Source: Breviolum minutum Mf 1.05b.01 (taxonomy: Eukaryota; Sar; Dinophyceae; Suessiales; Symbiodiniaceae). Taken from it: a stretch of DNA of 64,000 bases. Shown here piece by piece: positions 1 through 10,937 of this stretch. The number at the start of each line of letters is the position of its first letter. Positions within the stretch are counted from its first letter, which is position 1. The notes below the pieces were generated by a model that saw only the letters and a program-made list of their open reading frames with translations, searched no databases and was not told the DNA's origin. The DNA is taken from NCBI GenBank assembly GCA_000507305.1, contig DF241131.1, positions 1 to 64,000 on the forward strand. The letters run 5' to 3'. The translations under genes and the position numbers were made by a program.

Positions 1-882
1 GGATGTCCCATGAAGTTAGTAAATGGTTTGTAAATGGGTTATATATAACCTACTTATAAATGGTGTATATTGGGATAATAATCCATTTAATTACTAAGAG
101 ATCCAAGTAAGCTAACCTGGGCCCTAAAAGCGATGGTTTCCAATACAAGGTGGGGCCCCTACCAGTTCTAAGTAGGCCTACAACTCCACTTGTAGAGGAT
201 ATACCCCCAGTTACTCATATATAAGGCCATTTCCACGGGTTATAACTCCATTCATGCCCAGTAGGGGCCGACCTTGCAGGGATTAAAGAGATTTGTTTCA
301 GCCCACTGTGAGATGTACTGGTAAATTTCCTATGTTTGTACACTTTCGTTTTTTTTGGTGATTTTGCACGGATTCTACCATGGGATTCGTCATCATTTTT
401 CACTGTTTGTCACTTTTTCCAAGCACCTTCAGCAAATCGAAGTATATACACCCCAAAAAACTAATATGGAACCTGAGAATGATGGTTGCCGAAAGCAATG
501 TGTTGACTGTAGGGTTCTTAAAGGGGGTGTTCAAGGGGAGGGGGGGTTTGGCTGGGGAACCCTAAGGATTGCTAGGGGGAACCCTAGGGAAGATTAGGGG
601 AATCACCCCCCCCCCCTTCAAGCAACTTCCTGAAAGGATAAAACGATGAAAGACGGAACGACTGGATTTCCCACCATAGCAGCATTTGGATGGTCATCCC
701 AGGACTTGTAAGTGGTTAACTAGCTTGTGGTTTCAAACATTTTTTATTTCACCCCTATTTGGGAAAGATTTCCAATTTGACTAATATTTTTCAGATGGGT
801 TGAAACCACCAACCAGGTTTAAACCTATACTTATAAAATGAGATATATTGTGGTTATAACCCATTTACTAACCATTTACTAG

Positions 883-980
883 CGAAAACTCAGCGCCCCA
901 ACACCAAGGTGCCTCGGTGTTCCAAAAGCCAGGCAAGGATCGTTGTGCCGATTTTTGGGTTGAAGCAAATCCACTGATGG
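883..980 (+). CDS. candidate internal exon, unknown protein
   Basis: The frame opens directly after an element tail ending in ccatttactag, whose AG would be the acceptor. It reads ENSAPQHQGASVFQKPGKDR and continues CADFWVEANPLM. A GT at 981 could be the donor, just before an in-frame TGA at 983. The island is more GC-rich than its surroundings. The other two frames are also open for about 30 codons, so the frame is a judgement. No family recognised. Confidence 0.4.
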
Positions 981-984
981 GTTG

Positions 985-2550
985 AGAAAACACCGGGTGA
1001 TCTGTGTGGAAAAACGCATCCACCAGGTCTACCAAAAAAAGCTGTCTTTTTGTCTACAAAAACAGGAACGGTAATGTTTTTGATGTCTTAAAAACAGTTT
1101 TTTTTGGGGGGGGTCTAAAAGAAAAATCACCCTTTGAAAAGAGCTACCAGCTACCAGCCAGCATACAGTCATCGTACAACCATCTAGATCGCTGGGCTGA
1201 GCCGTTGATTCTTTTTCTTGGCACCAAAATGGGATGTGGACGACGGAGTCTTCTCTGGAGTGTAATGGTTGAAACCCCAAAAAACGCCCTGATCCTTTGG
1301 AAGATGGGACTCGGTCCAGAAATGGAACGTGGAAAATTGACAATCATTGGAAATGAGACGATAGTCTTGGAGGGAGCAATTTTTCATTGAATTTTTGGAC
1401 TAAGAGTAGATCCATATCTTTGGGGGGATAGGATATTCATTCTTGTTGGTAGTTTGAAGCTATCACCCAACATGTTGATCCTCCAAACCATCATGTTTTT
1501 TTGATGGAAATGTTTCAACTCTAAAGAAACGCTAGCAAACTCACCTTAAAAAAAACTGTGAGAGCCATTCGATTGAATAATTATCTTAAAAGCCTACTAC
1601 AAATAGAAGGTGTGAAAGTGGATCCTTTGAGACCGATCCAAACCCAACATATTTGTAAGGAAGACAATAGATTTTGGTCGAACTCAAACATGCAAGATTC
1701 GGGCCATTGTTAGACATGTCGTTATGGGGCCGCCTATAAATGGCCAAAAATACGTGGGTTTCACTGGGGCTACGAACTAACCTCTATAAGAGGAGTTATG
1801 GGCACTTACAACTGGTTTGGAGGCCCATTTTTTTGAGGGTGAAAGAACCCCAAATACCCATGTACATGGCCATTTACAAAGACTTTACCTCCATTTATAA
1901 CTAGTATAGGGGGTCCATTTTGTAAGGAAGACTGGGATTTTTAATCGAACTCAAACATGTGGACTGTTGTCATTCACATATATTCACATGGCCCCGTAAG
2001 GGGGTAATCTTTCATTCACTCCCCCATCAAAGGTGAGGCACAACATTTTAGTTGACTTCCGGTACGGCACCAAAAATGGAGGGTTCCCGAAAGAACCTTA
2101 TAGCCGGCTATTTTTTGGTGGGCTTGGGGGGAATTTCCTCCCTTACATAAGCCGAACATTGCCAATCAGCTTATATATATATATATATAGGTGAGGGAGG
2201 ATTCCTCCATTTTGGTACCAANCCAATCAGCTTATATATATATATATATAGGTGAGGGAGGATTCCTCCATTTTTGGTACCAACGAAATGTTTGGTGATT
2301 CAACCCCATACCATCCATGTATGGTATATTTACCTACATTCCGAATACCTGGTGAGTAGGTGTTTGAACCCCCAAACATCTCCTGAGAAGGTTTTTAAGG
2401 GTTTTAAACACCTACTCACTAGGTATTTGGAGGATTTTGGATGTCTAGGGTAGTTGAATTGTATGATAAATGTAGGTAAATCTACCATCCATCTATGGAT
2501 CCTATGGGAACTCACTGGACTCGACATCGTCCGTTGGTCCACTGAACTAG
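985..2550. other. intron/intergenic block, mostly elements
   Basis: Holds B-like (1725-1925), U (2085-2290), a D half (2310-2345) and P (2335-2455) elements. The 128-codon frame at 1004-1390 is element-free and reads RWAEPLILFLGTKMGCGRRS, but lacks good splice sites, so it is left uncalled. Confidence 0.6.
2085..2290 (+). repeat. family U element with 65-base tandem duplication
   Basis: The unit aatcagctt(at)n aggtgagggaggattcctccattttggtacc occurs twice in a row (about 2164-2223 and 2224-2283), the copies separated by an ambiguous N at 2222. The left part (gcaccaaaaatggagggttc) is the inverse of the right ends, so the element is a TIR type. Relatives: 10985-11090 and 31785-31860. The duplication may be real or an assembly artefact. 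Confidence 0.85.
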
Positions 2551-2631
2551 GCTTCTCAACGGGCTTCTGGCACCGTTGAGGAGACGGGGGTTGCCAGTGT
2601 TGCATTGGGAGCGCGCGTTGGGACCCGCCAG
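2551..2631 (+). CDS. candidate 27-codon exon, small-residue rich
   Basis: It lies exactly between an acceptor (gaactag) and a donor (cag/gttgg), is 81 bases long, and has phase 0 at both ends. It reads ASQRASGTVEETGVASVALG then ARVGTRQ. The GC content is clearly above that of the flanking element-filled introns. The Ala/Ser/Gly/Thr-rich, mildly charged composition suits a linker or helical segment. Function unknown. Confidence 0.5.
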
Positions 2632-3688
2632 GTTGGAATCCTCCTAAACAATAAAGCTAGAGATGTTTCATTCTTGGATGTCCCGTTGGAAGTTAGGATC
2701 AATGGGTAGTAAATGGGTGCTAACCTAGTTGTAAATGGGGTATATTGGGGTTATAACCGCCCACTTACCAACCTTACTAGTCTTCCAAGATCCCCAAATA
2801 CCTTGTGAGGTGCTTTTTCACCCCCCAAAAGGCCTTCTCCAAAACGGAGGTATTTGTGGGTCCTTTGACACAAACATCCAAACCCAAGGTATTTGGGAAG
2901 ACAGGGTAAAGCTAAGTTAGGGGTGTTTCATTTTTGCAGGAATCATTCAGATTCATTCAGCTGGAATCATTCAGATTCATTCAGCTGGTCAAACTAGCTT
3001 TGCGACCGAGGAATCCCTCAACAAAAAGGTAGCTTTTAGGTTGAAGGGAGATCCCTGCAAACGTTTCATTCGGCAATCTAGGTTGGTGAAAGATGACATA
3101 TTTTTATTAATATATATATATATACATTATATATATAGGGATCCAATCACCTTCTCAGAATGGTTATGGAACCTAAATACCTTTCTAAGGAGGTGATTAT
3201 ACACCCCAATCATCATCTGAGAAGGTGATTGGATCCTTAGGGTGTATATCTGTATATCTATATATATATATATACAATTTGACCAGTTTAGGAATTAAAG
3301 TTTATAGTAACCATTGAGTATCAATTATCGGATTGGGTATGGTTCTTGAGATAACATATGTTACAATTATATATTCAACAGTATATATGTGTGTTTGATA
3401 TATCATGTTTCATGATATTTCATGTAAATATGATTATATTAGTTATTAGTTGGAACATGTAACGGTGTAGTATCTAACAGTAAGTATTATTCTCAGCCCA
3501 GCCCTAAATAAGCCTATATGTAAAGGTATATGGTACAAATAAGTAGGTTACCCTTCCCAACTCTTTCTACCGTTGATGGAAGAAATCGTGCACCGGTTGA
3601 TAAGTAGTTTATCCCAGTATTTACAAGGTTTTTTACATCAACAGTATCACATTTTTTGCTGAGTTCTTCACGCATTGAAAAGCCCTAG

Positions 3689-3857
3689 GAGTTGTTTGAC
3701 ACGGTGAAGGATGAGTTATCCCTTTGCACACCTTTGGAAAAAGAGTTTGGGTCAGCCCAGTGGACGTTTTCGATCTGTCCCGGGAAGACATCAAAAACAA
3801 ACAGCTGTTCTAGAAGAATTCGGACGCCATCATTCTCCGGTTTTTTGAAAAACAAAG
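3689..3857 (+). CDS. candidate exon with two competing frames
   Basis: After the acceptor ccctag, one frame reads ELFDTVKDELSLCTPLEKEF with no stop until 3890. A second frame in the same DNA reads VSPVDVFDLSREDIKNKQLF, then a TAG, then KNSDAIILRFFEKQR. The second is more protein-like but needs the TAG removed or read through. A family E element starts just downstream at about 3867. Function unknown; which frame is real cannot be decided here. Confidence 0.35.
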
Positions 3858-3989
3858 ATATATCCCTAAGAATCCAGGTATGTCCTTAGAAAGGGATTGC
3901 CCCGACATTCCTATTCTAAGGATGAGATTGGTGGTTCCAATCCTATTCTAAGGAGGGGTCTGGCTGGATTCTTAGGGATATATATATAT

Positions 3990-5936
3990 ATACATATGCA
4001 TAAATGTATTGTTTGCTCTCAAAGGTGGTTTAATATTTTTAAGAAATAATATGTGCTAAATCAATCAAAAATACCCTCCTGGAACTAACCAGCATAGCAC
4101 CTGAAAAGATGCCATTTTGAAGGCAAGATAATTGTCAAGCCCTACTTTTCAGGTGCAAACTCTTAGTTTTGAGGGACATGTTTGAAGATTACCCTCCCTG
4201 AAACCAACATAACATAACAACTTCGCCCCTGAAAATTGATGCTTGGAAGACGATCGATCCGTTTGTTTCTTGGGGCCCCTTTGCCTATTTTTATAGTTTC
4301 AGCGAGTGTATTACAGGGGTAATACCTCAGAATGTGGAATTTCATCCTGGCTTACACGTTCGATGGTAGGTTTTACACGTCCTATAAACTAACAGCAAAA
4401 GCACCAGAGATCATAGGCCTTTTGCCCCAAAAGGAAATTAATGTTCCAATCATCCATGTTTTTTAAGGGTTTCAGGGGCGAACGGTCATGTTAGTTTATG
4501 GGAGGGTTTTTTTAGGTGGTTTCTTTTCTTTATTTTTTAAAACAAATTTTCACCCAGATCCTAGGAGAGATGATTCATTTGACCAATGTTGGTGAGATAG
4601 CCCTGATAGCTTCGAAATCATTCGAATTACCCGTAAAAAATATGGTCGCAAACTTGAGTCACGGATGTCAAAGCAATATAAGGCCTTACCATGGGAACCC
4701 ACGTTTCCTTCATTTTTTTTGGATAACTTATAACCCATATATTGGGGGGGTTTAAAAGCTTCATTTTTGCCATGGGTAATTAACTGTTGGGGTCTCAGAA
4801 CCCTTCATGAAGCACTCTCATAATAAACACTCTGGGGATGGGGTTCTCAGTACTTTCCATGGATGGTTGGAAGGCCCTGCCCACCCAAACATCCCAACGG
4901 CCGTACTAAACTTTGGGGGTTGACGAAAATATCTCCCGGCTGTCTTCCAGTCATACCGAAACTGAGGTTCAGGGTGTTTGGTTGGTATGTTTTTGGGGGC
5001 CCGCCGTCCTACTACCTCCTCACGTGAAACGTGTTTGGAAGCCTGGGGTTTAGTAGGAACATCAAACTTTTATTTCATGAATAGCGGTGACACCAGCGTA
5101 TTATGACCTGGGGATGATATGTGGGCAATTTTTTTCGTTCGAAGGTATACCCAATTTGGAAAAATCATGCCATCATAACAGGAACGTAATATCTCGGACC
5201 TCTTTACTGGCTAGTCAACCTACACACCCCCAACGAATTTTCCCTTCCCCAAAAAATAAGGCCTTATAAACGGGCTTTGGTGGGGGGGGTGAGCCAGAAT
5301 TGAATATCCACAAACGGGAAATGGATCGATTGTTCTCTGATTGGATTTTCGGACCAACAAAAACACCTGCCATTATTTTGAATCTACCCCCCACCCAGGA
5401 TCACGCTTGCAAATAAAGGTTTACTAGCTGTAGGATTCCCAAACCTAAAAATGTCAACCGTCATACTGGTGGTGACGAGCCAGCACCCTGGGTGGGCAGT
5501 AGATCCAATATATCCTGTATCGTTTAGTCATGTCTCCTTCCATTTCAATTTCAAAAATCCAGACAGTTATATCCTCACTATTGTGGTGTTCATTGGCTTA
5601 GCAGCAATCATGACCAACAAAAATCCTGTTCAACGTAAACTCCACAATGGGTTGAGTAAGTTTTTTTTCAATGGCAGTGGCAAACTCTTAGCTGCGACAA
5701 GGTTGAAGGTCGAAGAAGCCACATATCCCTCATTTATAAGTGACTTGATTACTATCTAACCCCAACATCTGCAGCCGAGCCTTTAAGGGGTCCGTAAACA
5801 AACAATCTCGTCTTTACCCCACCCATTGCTTCATGTGGTACGGAGCTTGTTGCCGTGACATGTTAGGATCCGTACGTCATAGGTCAAACGACGGTCTTGT
5901 ACCAGCAAAAAAACTTCCAAAAAAAATCCACCTCAG
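3990..5936. other. element block with two unsupported ORFs
   Basis: Contains G relatives (4080-4350), a C-like fragment (4517), S (4688-4790) and a palindromic segment around 4800-5050. ATG frames at 5087-5269 and 5451-5759 are open; the latter has a hydrophobic stretch (YILTIVVFIGLAAIM) and may be exonic, but no splice or homology support was found. Confidence 0.5.
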
Positions 5937-6094
5937 GGAGTGAAAGCATCTCCAGAAACTTTGGAGGCGCTTTGGCGTCAAGGATATGCCCCTTCTATTA
6001 GTCGATCCGCCACACATCTGACTCTCCCGATTCATTGGTGGCAACTAATTACCGCTTTTTGCGACAGAGAAAATTATGGTCTTCATATTCACTT
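5937..6094 (+). CDS. candidate exon, 5' part of a two-exon unit
   Basis: The acceptor is cctcag and the donor is a consensus GTAAGC at 6095. The frame starts in phase 0, reads GVKASPETLEALWRQGYAPS and runs 52 codons to end in phase 2 (TT). Joining it to the exon at 6276 completes a Leu codon and stays open. The shifted frame over the same DNA is also fairly open, which lowers confidence. No recognised domain. Confidence 0.5.
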
Positions 6095-6275
6095 GTAAGC
6101 TTCGGGGGCTGTTGGGAACTGGGCAATGTACTCTTACATGTTCGTGCTTGGCTGAAATGGTATGTTTTTTGTTTTTCAGGTGGTTTCACCCCTTCATAAA
6201 ATTCCATATTTCATGCATGATCCCCTTGCGCCCAGTAGAGTTGAATGCGTTTGTGTTTGCATCTTGTTGACAGAG

Positions 6276-6474
6276 AATTATCGTTCCATCGCCCCTGGCC
6301 GTGATTGCCGTCTGGTTCAGACATATCGTTTCCACTTTTGTCTCGTTTCGAGTTTCGCATCAACCTCCTGTCCGCAGAGACCTAGCCATGCCGGAGGATG
6401 CCACCTGGTCAGAGGTGACGCAGAAACAGGCGCAGCGGTTAAGTGAAACCTCCCAAGTCACCAAGTCGCACTAG
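6276..6474 (+). CDS. candidate terminal exon with hydrophobic segment
   Basis: Preceded by a T-rich stretch and cagag as acceptor, it restores the phase of the 5937-6094 exon across a 181-base intron. It begins IIVPSPLAVIAVWFRHIVST, a possible membrane or buried segment. It then turns charged (MPEDATWSEVTQKQAQRLSE) and stops at TAG 6472-6474. The same frame remains coding-like after the TAG for about 20 codons (LVDANRKAATAVLL), so either the stop is genuine and the continuation is chance, or the C-terminus is mis-called. Confidence 0.5.
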
Positions 6475-7863
6475 TTTGCACTGGTGGATGCAAACAGAAA
6501 AGCCGCCACGGCTGTACTTCTTGTGAATGAATGCAGGTGGTTTGTGATTTTTGTATATAATTTGAAAATTTACATCAAGACTTCATGGATATTGTGTTTG
6601 TTTTTCTCAACCATTCTGAATGAACCCACGTGGAATTGGCATCACTACACCTACCTTAGCCGAAATCACCTCACCCCAAAATGCCCTTAATTCAAGTTGA
6701 GGAAAAACAGTAATTTGCCCAGGTCATTCCAATTTATCCAAACGTTGTGGTTTGTGTGTAATGGACAAAAAAAATTTCATTCACCCATCCCACATTTTGT
6801 GACTCAAGAGATGCCAGGACCATGATGAAGAGGAATTGAAGCACAACGACGCCTTGTTGACCGCTATCGAGGTCGTTTCGGTGTGCGAAAATACGGATGA
6901 TAGGATGTCATTTTGAGGAGTTCAGAGGCATACTGTTTCATATTTCCCTGGAATTTATTGCAGTGAATCAATCCTTCAATATCATTTTTTGAGTCTAATT
7001 TCCATATTTCTGTGAATATCTTTGTTTTTTTGGAAAATAGATTTCGTTTTGGTAGAAACAGTTTTTTTCGTTAATAGCCACGCCACGCCATTGTGGTCAA
7101 ACACTACTCATTGTTCGGGGGTGCCAGGTCTAAGACAGTACAGGTTCTGATGAGATTTGCATCCCTGCGCCGACATTGTTTGGATATCCTGTTGGAAGTT
7201 AGGATCATTGGTTAGGAAAGGGGTTATAACCTACTTATAAATGGGGTATCTAGGGGTTGGAACCCACTTGCAAACCTTTTCCTACCTTCCTGGGACATCC
7301 AAGTGTGGAAGATGTGGATAATCTACATAATTTCCAAAAACTAACGGTTGGACATCAAACAGATACCCTGATAGTTGAACTCGGAAATTCCTGCTTCCAA
7401 ATTCTCTATTTTTTAGGGTTATTTGCGGTTAGTTTTCGGAGATGTGTATTGCAAATGTGTTGGAAATTATACCAAGTACCTGTCAACAAGTTACTTTCAA
7501 AAAATGGATCGATCAACTTGAAACCTCAATTTTCAGCAACTGCAGTTGCCTTATTTTAAAAATGCTGGTACCTTGCCAGGTGATTTAATTAGTTCGTGAC
7601 CTTTTGATGCCCGATCGTTTATGTTGGAGGTCACGTTGTTTCCAACCTTTGATTTCAGGTCACAATGAACTCACCATCCCAAAAATCAGGTGGTGGTTTC
7701 AAACATTTTTTATTTTCACCCCAATCCTTGGCGAAATGATCCAAATGATCCATTTTGACGAATATTTTTCAAATGGGGAGGAACCACCAACTAGAAGAGG
7801 GTCACAAAGAACTGCCAGGTTCCTATGTTTTCCCGTCATTTTGAAACCAAAAACGCTATCAAG

Positions 7864-7905
7864 GCTGACTTGAATGCCATCGAGACTGGGATGGAAAAAG
7901 CCCAG
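7864..7905 (+). CDS. coiled-coil exon (ADLNAIETGMEKAQ)
   Basis: After the acceptor atcaag the frame reads ADLNAIETGMEKAQ. If it stops at 7905 before a GC dinucleotide, it joins in phase 0 to the exon at 8777 to give ETGMEKAQARYEQARARMAR, a continuous charged helix. The same frame is open back to 7795, right after a family C element, so the exon may be longer. A GT donor at 7911 is the alternative, but its phase does not fit the next exon. Confidence 0.5.
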
Positions 7906-8776
7906 GCGCCGTGAAAAACCACGGGGGGTTGGAGAGTGGTGACTTGGAGCATCATCCCAGTTAGTTAGTAAGGGGAAAAAGAAAACATGGTTAGTAAGTC
8001 CCCTAAGGATCGGGTTGTTGGACCCCTTGGAAATGGCCCCAAGTCGCATATAAATAAGGGTTAATTACTAACTGCTTGCAAGGGGTGCTTTACAAAAGCC
8101 AACAGCCAAAAATGAACAATGAAAAAGACAGATGGGTTGTTTCGGAGAATTAAATTGCACTCAGTCGTTAGGGGGTTATGATACACCTTAATTTTTGGGT
8201 CCCTATGAACAACCAACCTTTGACAATGGCATGTGACAAGTTTTTTTTTTCGTGGCTCAATTGAGCAGTGATAAGGTTTCACCTTGCTGCTGTTATTTAC
8301 CCTAGAAGAGAAAGACTTGTCTCCAATTTTGGATGCTTAAAAACTCCCTACTCAAAGAAAAGTCTTTGGTGAAGACCTATTTTTCAAATTGGTCTTTGGA
8401 CTTTCAGGGTATATCTCAAGGAGGATACTATCCACCCCATTGAAAATGTATACCAAGAAAAACATGTCATTAAGTATCCCGTTCTTACTTGACTTAAGCG
8501 ACCAACCAACCAACCAACCAAACAATTTATTTTGGATGTGTTTTTGTATGCATCCATTTATGGTAATTTGCCTCAGAAATGTCATTTGCCAACATCGTTT
8601 TTTTTTCCTCCATCGTTCGTAGGGTTGTTAAAAGGGGGTGGTGTTCAAGGGGAGGGGGTAGCTGGGGAACCCTAAGGATTCCCAAAAAACCAAAAAAGAT
8701 TGGGAAACTTTAGGGAACATTAGGGGAATCACCCCCCGAATCAGAATCCTCTCCTCCATCAGAATCAAAATTGTAG

Positions 8777-8831
8777 GCCCGTTATGAACAAGCTCGCGCA
8801 CGAATGGCAAGACAACTTGAAGAAGGCACAG
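8777..8831 (+). CDS. coiled-coil exon ARYEQARARMARQLEEGT
   Basis: The acceptor is attgtag and the donor is a consensus GTGAGC at 8832. The exon is 55 bases, phase 0 to phase 1, and reads ARYEQARARMARQLEEGT. The donor is the first bases of a family Q element, and the next exon at 9176 restores frame with a GGT Gly codon. Heptad-like Arg/Glu/Ala content suggests an alpha-helical rod. It is the first fully consistent exon of the 8.8-10.4 kb chain. Confidence 0.75.
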
Positions 8832-9175
8832 GTGAGCACATGAAAAAAAGGGCCCCTGGTTGGTTGCGTTATATAGGGGATGACACTTCCTACCCAGGTA
8901 TATAGGATATATAATATATATAGGGCTCATAATAAACCATTATAAGGAGTCCCTATTAATCCATATATAATAAGTATAATCATGTATAATCCCTATATAC
9001 CTGGATTTTTTTTAAATATTTGTTTGTCAATGGTAGTATAATCAGTATATCCCTATAATAATCCCTATATAATAAGTATAATCCCTATTTAATAAGTATT
9101 AATCCCTATATATCCCTATATAATAAGTAAACAAGTATAATGGAATGTCACAAGGGTCAACTGATCACCGCTCAG
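8832..9175 (+). mobile_element. family Q introner, phase-verified (long copy)
   Basis: It starts gtgagcacatgaaaaaaagg and ends tgatcaccgctcag. The TIRs are diverged, but the left end of the short copy (gtgagcggtgacca) is the reverse complement of this right end. The flanking exons read through in frame. The interior holds a tandem array of ccctatataataagtata-like units (8930-9135). Other copies: near 26395-26500, 33930-34015, 37313-37460 and 39840-39980. Confidence 0.88.
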
Positions 9176-9260
9176 GTACACAGCCGGTGACCGAAACCAA
9201 GCGAAGTCCTCATATGGCACCCTCCGAGGCGTGGATGGTTTTTTGGGGTGGTTCCATTTT
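9176..9260 (+). CDS. exon following family Q introner
   Basis: It begins right after the right end of the Q element (ctcag) and reads TQPVTETKRSPHMAPSEAW in the frame set by the upstream exon. It ends at a perfect GTAAGT donor at 9261 in phase 2. The composition switches from coiled coil to a polar linker followed by an aromatic patch (WMVFWGGS). Function unknown. Confidence 0.72.
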
Positions 9261-9656
9261 GTAAGTGAAAATGACGGGGATTTCATGGGAAAAAATGGTA
9301 TACTTACCTACCTATATCCTCCAAGGGTGTCAAATTTCAGCCCCCAGGTCTGTTTTTGGTGGTTAAGGGGCTCAAATTTCAGACCCTTGGAGGATTCAGC
9401 TATAAAAGTCAACCATTCATGTAGGTGAATATACCCTTCGTCCAAAATGAACCCTATGGGTTGGATGATTTTGAGAGTGAGGTTTTTTTTTCCAGGTTTG
9501 GGATGAAGTTCTCATGTGTTCCCCCCGGTCTTTTATCTTTTTTGGGGGGAAGTTGTTTTTTTTGAAGTATCACCGGCTTAGGGGCTGAACAAAAACTGAT
9601 ATGTTGTTTCACCTGTTGCCTGTTTGCTCCGGGTTGTGATGAGCAATCATGAGCAG

Positions 9657-9707
9657 TTGGGATGACCATGTTATCCTACTGAATGATGACCACAGGATCG
9701 CACCAAG
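9657..9707 (+). CDS. 51-base acidic/His exon WDDHVILLNDDHRIAP
   Basis: The acceptor is gagcag and the donor GTGAGG at 9708. It starts with the single base needed to finish the upstream codon (TT+T) and reads WDDHVILLNDDHRIAP. It leaves AG, completed by C of the next exon to give Ser. Both junctions therefore keep one frame. Asp/His pairs could bind metal, but this is speculation. Confidence 0.65.
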
Positions 9708-9878
9708 GTGAGGGTGGAAAAGAACCAACCAGGTTTATTGGGGACAAGATGGGCTGCTACCATGCAGTTATAGGTAGGGGCTTATGACTCCATTTATTTG
9801 GGGGTGAACAAAAACCTATAGTTGAACCGTTTATCTTTGGCCATTTATAGGGGTCTAATATTTTCACTGGATTTATAG

Positions 9879-10007
9879 CAGCCAAGCAACCTGTGATCGC
9901 CAGGATCATCCGATTGAGGAAGCAGAAGCTTTGCCACCTGAAGATCATAAGCACGAGCCACTGGTGTTGCAAGCACAAAATGCAGGGATTTTGGATGGTT
10001 GGAATTG
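9879..10007 (+). CDS. acidic exon with HPIEEAEALPPEDHKHEP
   Basis: The acceptor is tttatag and the donor GTAAAC at 10008. At 129 bases it reads SQATCDRQDHPIEEAEALPP and then EDHKHEPLVLQAQNAGILD in the frame passed on from 9707. It leaves TG, completed by T of the exon at 10083 to Cys. The other two frames are less coherent. The acidic and His-rich composition suggests an exposed or disordered region. The intron before it holds a GGGCCC-type (family B-like) element. Confidence 0.73.
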
Positions 10008-10082
10008 GTAAACGGATAGTTGGAACCCCACTGTTCTTTTGTGTGTATGCGGGATTGGACAATCCTAGAACTCCGTGTGTAG

Positions 10083-10148
10083 TGCTTTGAAGAAAGAATT
10101 GCGAAGTACTGGGATTAATTCGAATTCCGGCCCGGATTGCCTAAAATG
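10083..10148 (+). CDS. exon ALKKELRSTGINSNSGPDC
   Basis: The acceptor is gtgtag and the donor GTACTA at 10149. It reads ALKKELRSTGINSNSGPDC then LK and leaves TG. The next exon at 10333 begins with G, making TGG Trp and restoring the ALPDK frame. The open frame without splicing would run to 10404, but the homologous exon at 30.2 kb shows that the other frame is the coding one beyond 10333. Confidence 0.68.
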
Positions 10149-10332
10149 GTACTATTCACATACCTCTGATCGTTCCAAAACCCCTACACATTTTCCTGGT
10201 GTTTGTTCACCTATACACTTGGGTTGGAAATTGGAAGATTGGAAAGATGAGTATTTTGCTGTTAGTCTTTCAAATAGTATGCCATGTTTTGGTCTCTTTA
10301 GGCACTCCTTTCTCATCAATTCTCCGCCACAG

Positions 10333-10387
10333 GCACCACAAAAAATTGCATCGAGAACCGAAGAACAGCAGTGCGCTGCCGGACAAG
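10333..10387 (+). CDS. ALPDK exon, copy 1
   Basis: It reads HHKKLHREPKNSSALPDK after the acceptor ccacag. The last nine codons match the exon ending at 30315 (KNSSALPDK against KNAGALPDK). Synonymous third-base differences (GCG/GCA, CTG/CTT, CCG/CCA, AAC/AAT) are a clear sign of protein-level selection. Both end in GACAAG/GT in phase 0. The frame stays open to 10473 (KRRIAASRGRIQE), so a longer exon with the GTAAAG donor at 10474 is possible. Confidence 0.75.
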
Positions 10388-10812
10388 GTGCCTTGGGTTT
10401 GTGAGATCGCAGCCTCCACCAAAAGGAGGATTGCAGCCTCGCGCGGGAGAATTCAAGAGGTTTCGTTAAGGATGTAAAGGTTGACCACCATCGTCCCCCT
10501 TTATAATATTTTTTTGTTGGCTGCTTATTTTCGGGGGGAGTAGCTTTGCAGGGTATGAACGATTTGTAGAATTCCAATATGTTTATATCAAATATCCCTG
10601 TACCTCCAGCGAAAGTATCTGAAGACATGTTCTGGGGGTCCAAATATCTTCTTATCTGGTATTTAGATGTCTAGGTATATACTTGTAATTATGTTATTGA
10701 TGTAGAATGGTGTACATGATATATTTGATATATCTGATATAGTGCTCCAACATTTTCCTAGACTATCCCACAAAACCCGTCCCCCAAAATCCCTACAACT
10801 ATACGATTTCAG

Positions 10813-10937
10813 CTCCCTAATTTTGACAGTTCCTCTCCCCACAAGGGATTTCGTCACAAACACAGCAGTTGGGATCCGAATTTTTGCGGGACCCATACCA
10901 TTCCCATTACGAATCAAAGGAATTCTGGATTGGATAT
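10813..10937 (+). CDS. weak candidate exon between repeated modules
   Basis: After a good acceptor (gatttcag) one frame reads LPNFDSSSPHKGFRHKHSSW and stays open to a GTAG at 10938. An overlapping frame (SLILTVPLPTRDFVTNTAVG) is equally open and also links to a possible small exon near 10972 (PKDESMDAAY). The equivalent spot in the second module at 30.3-30.8 kb has no such exon, so this may be intronic. Confidence 0.28.

Noticed and set aside
7661..7794. In-frame joining of a short upstream exon (MNSPSQKS) across the 7690 family C copy
   Set aside because: All three frames downstream look plausible and the frame leading into the coiled coil is not reached without a stop, so the junction is not counted as verified.
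10152..10643. 163-codon minus-strand ORF
   Set aside because: It is antisense to exons 10083-10387, whose + frame is supported by synonymous substitutions and splice phase. Its length is within chance expectation here.
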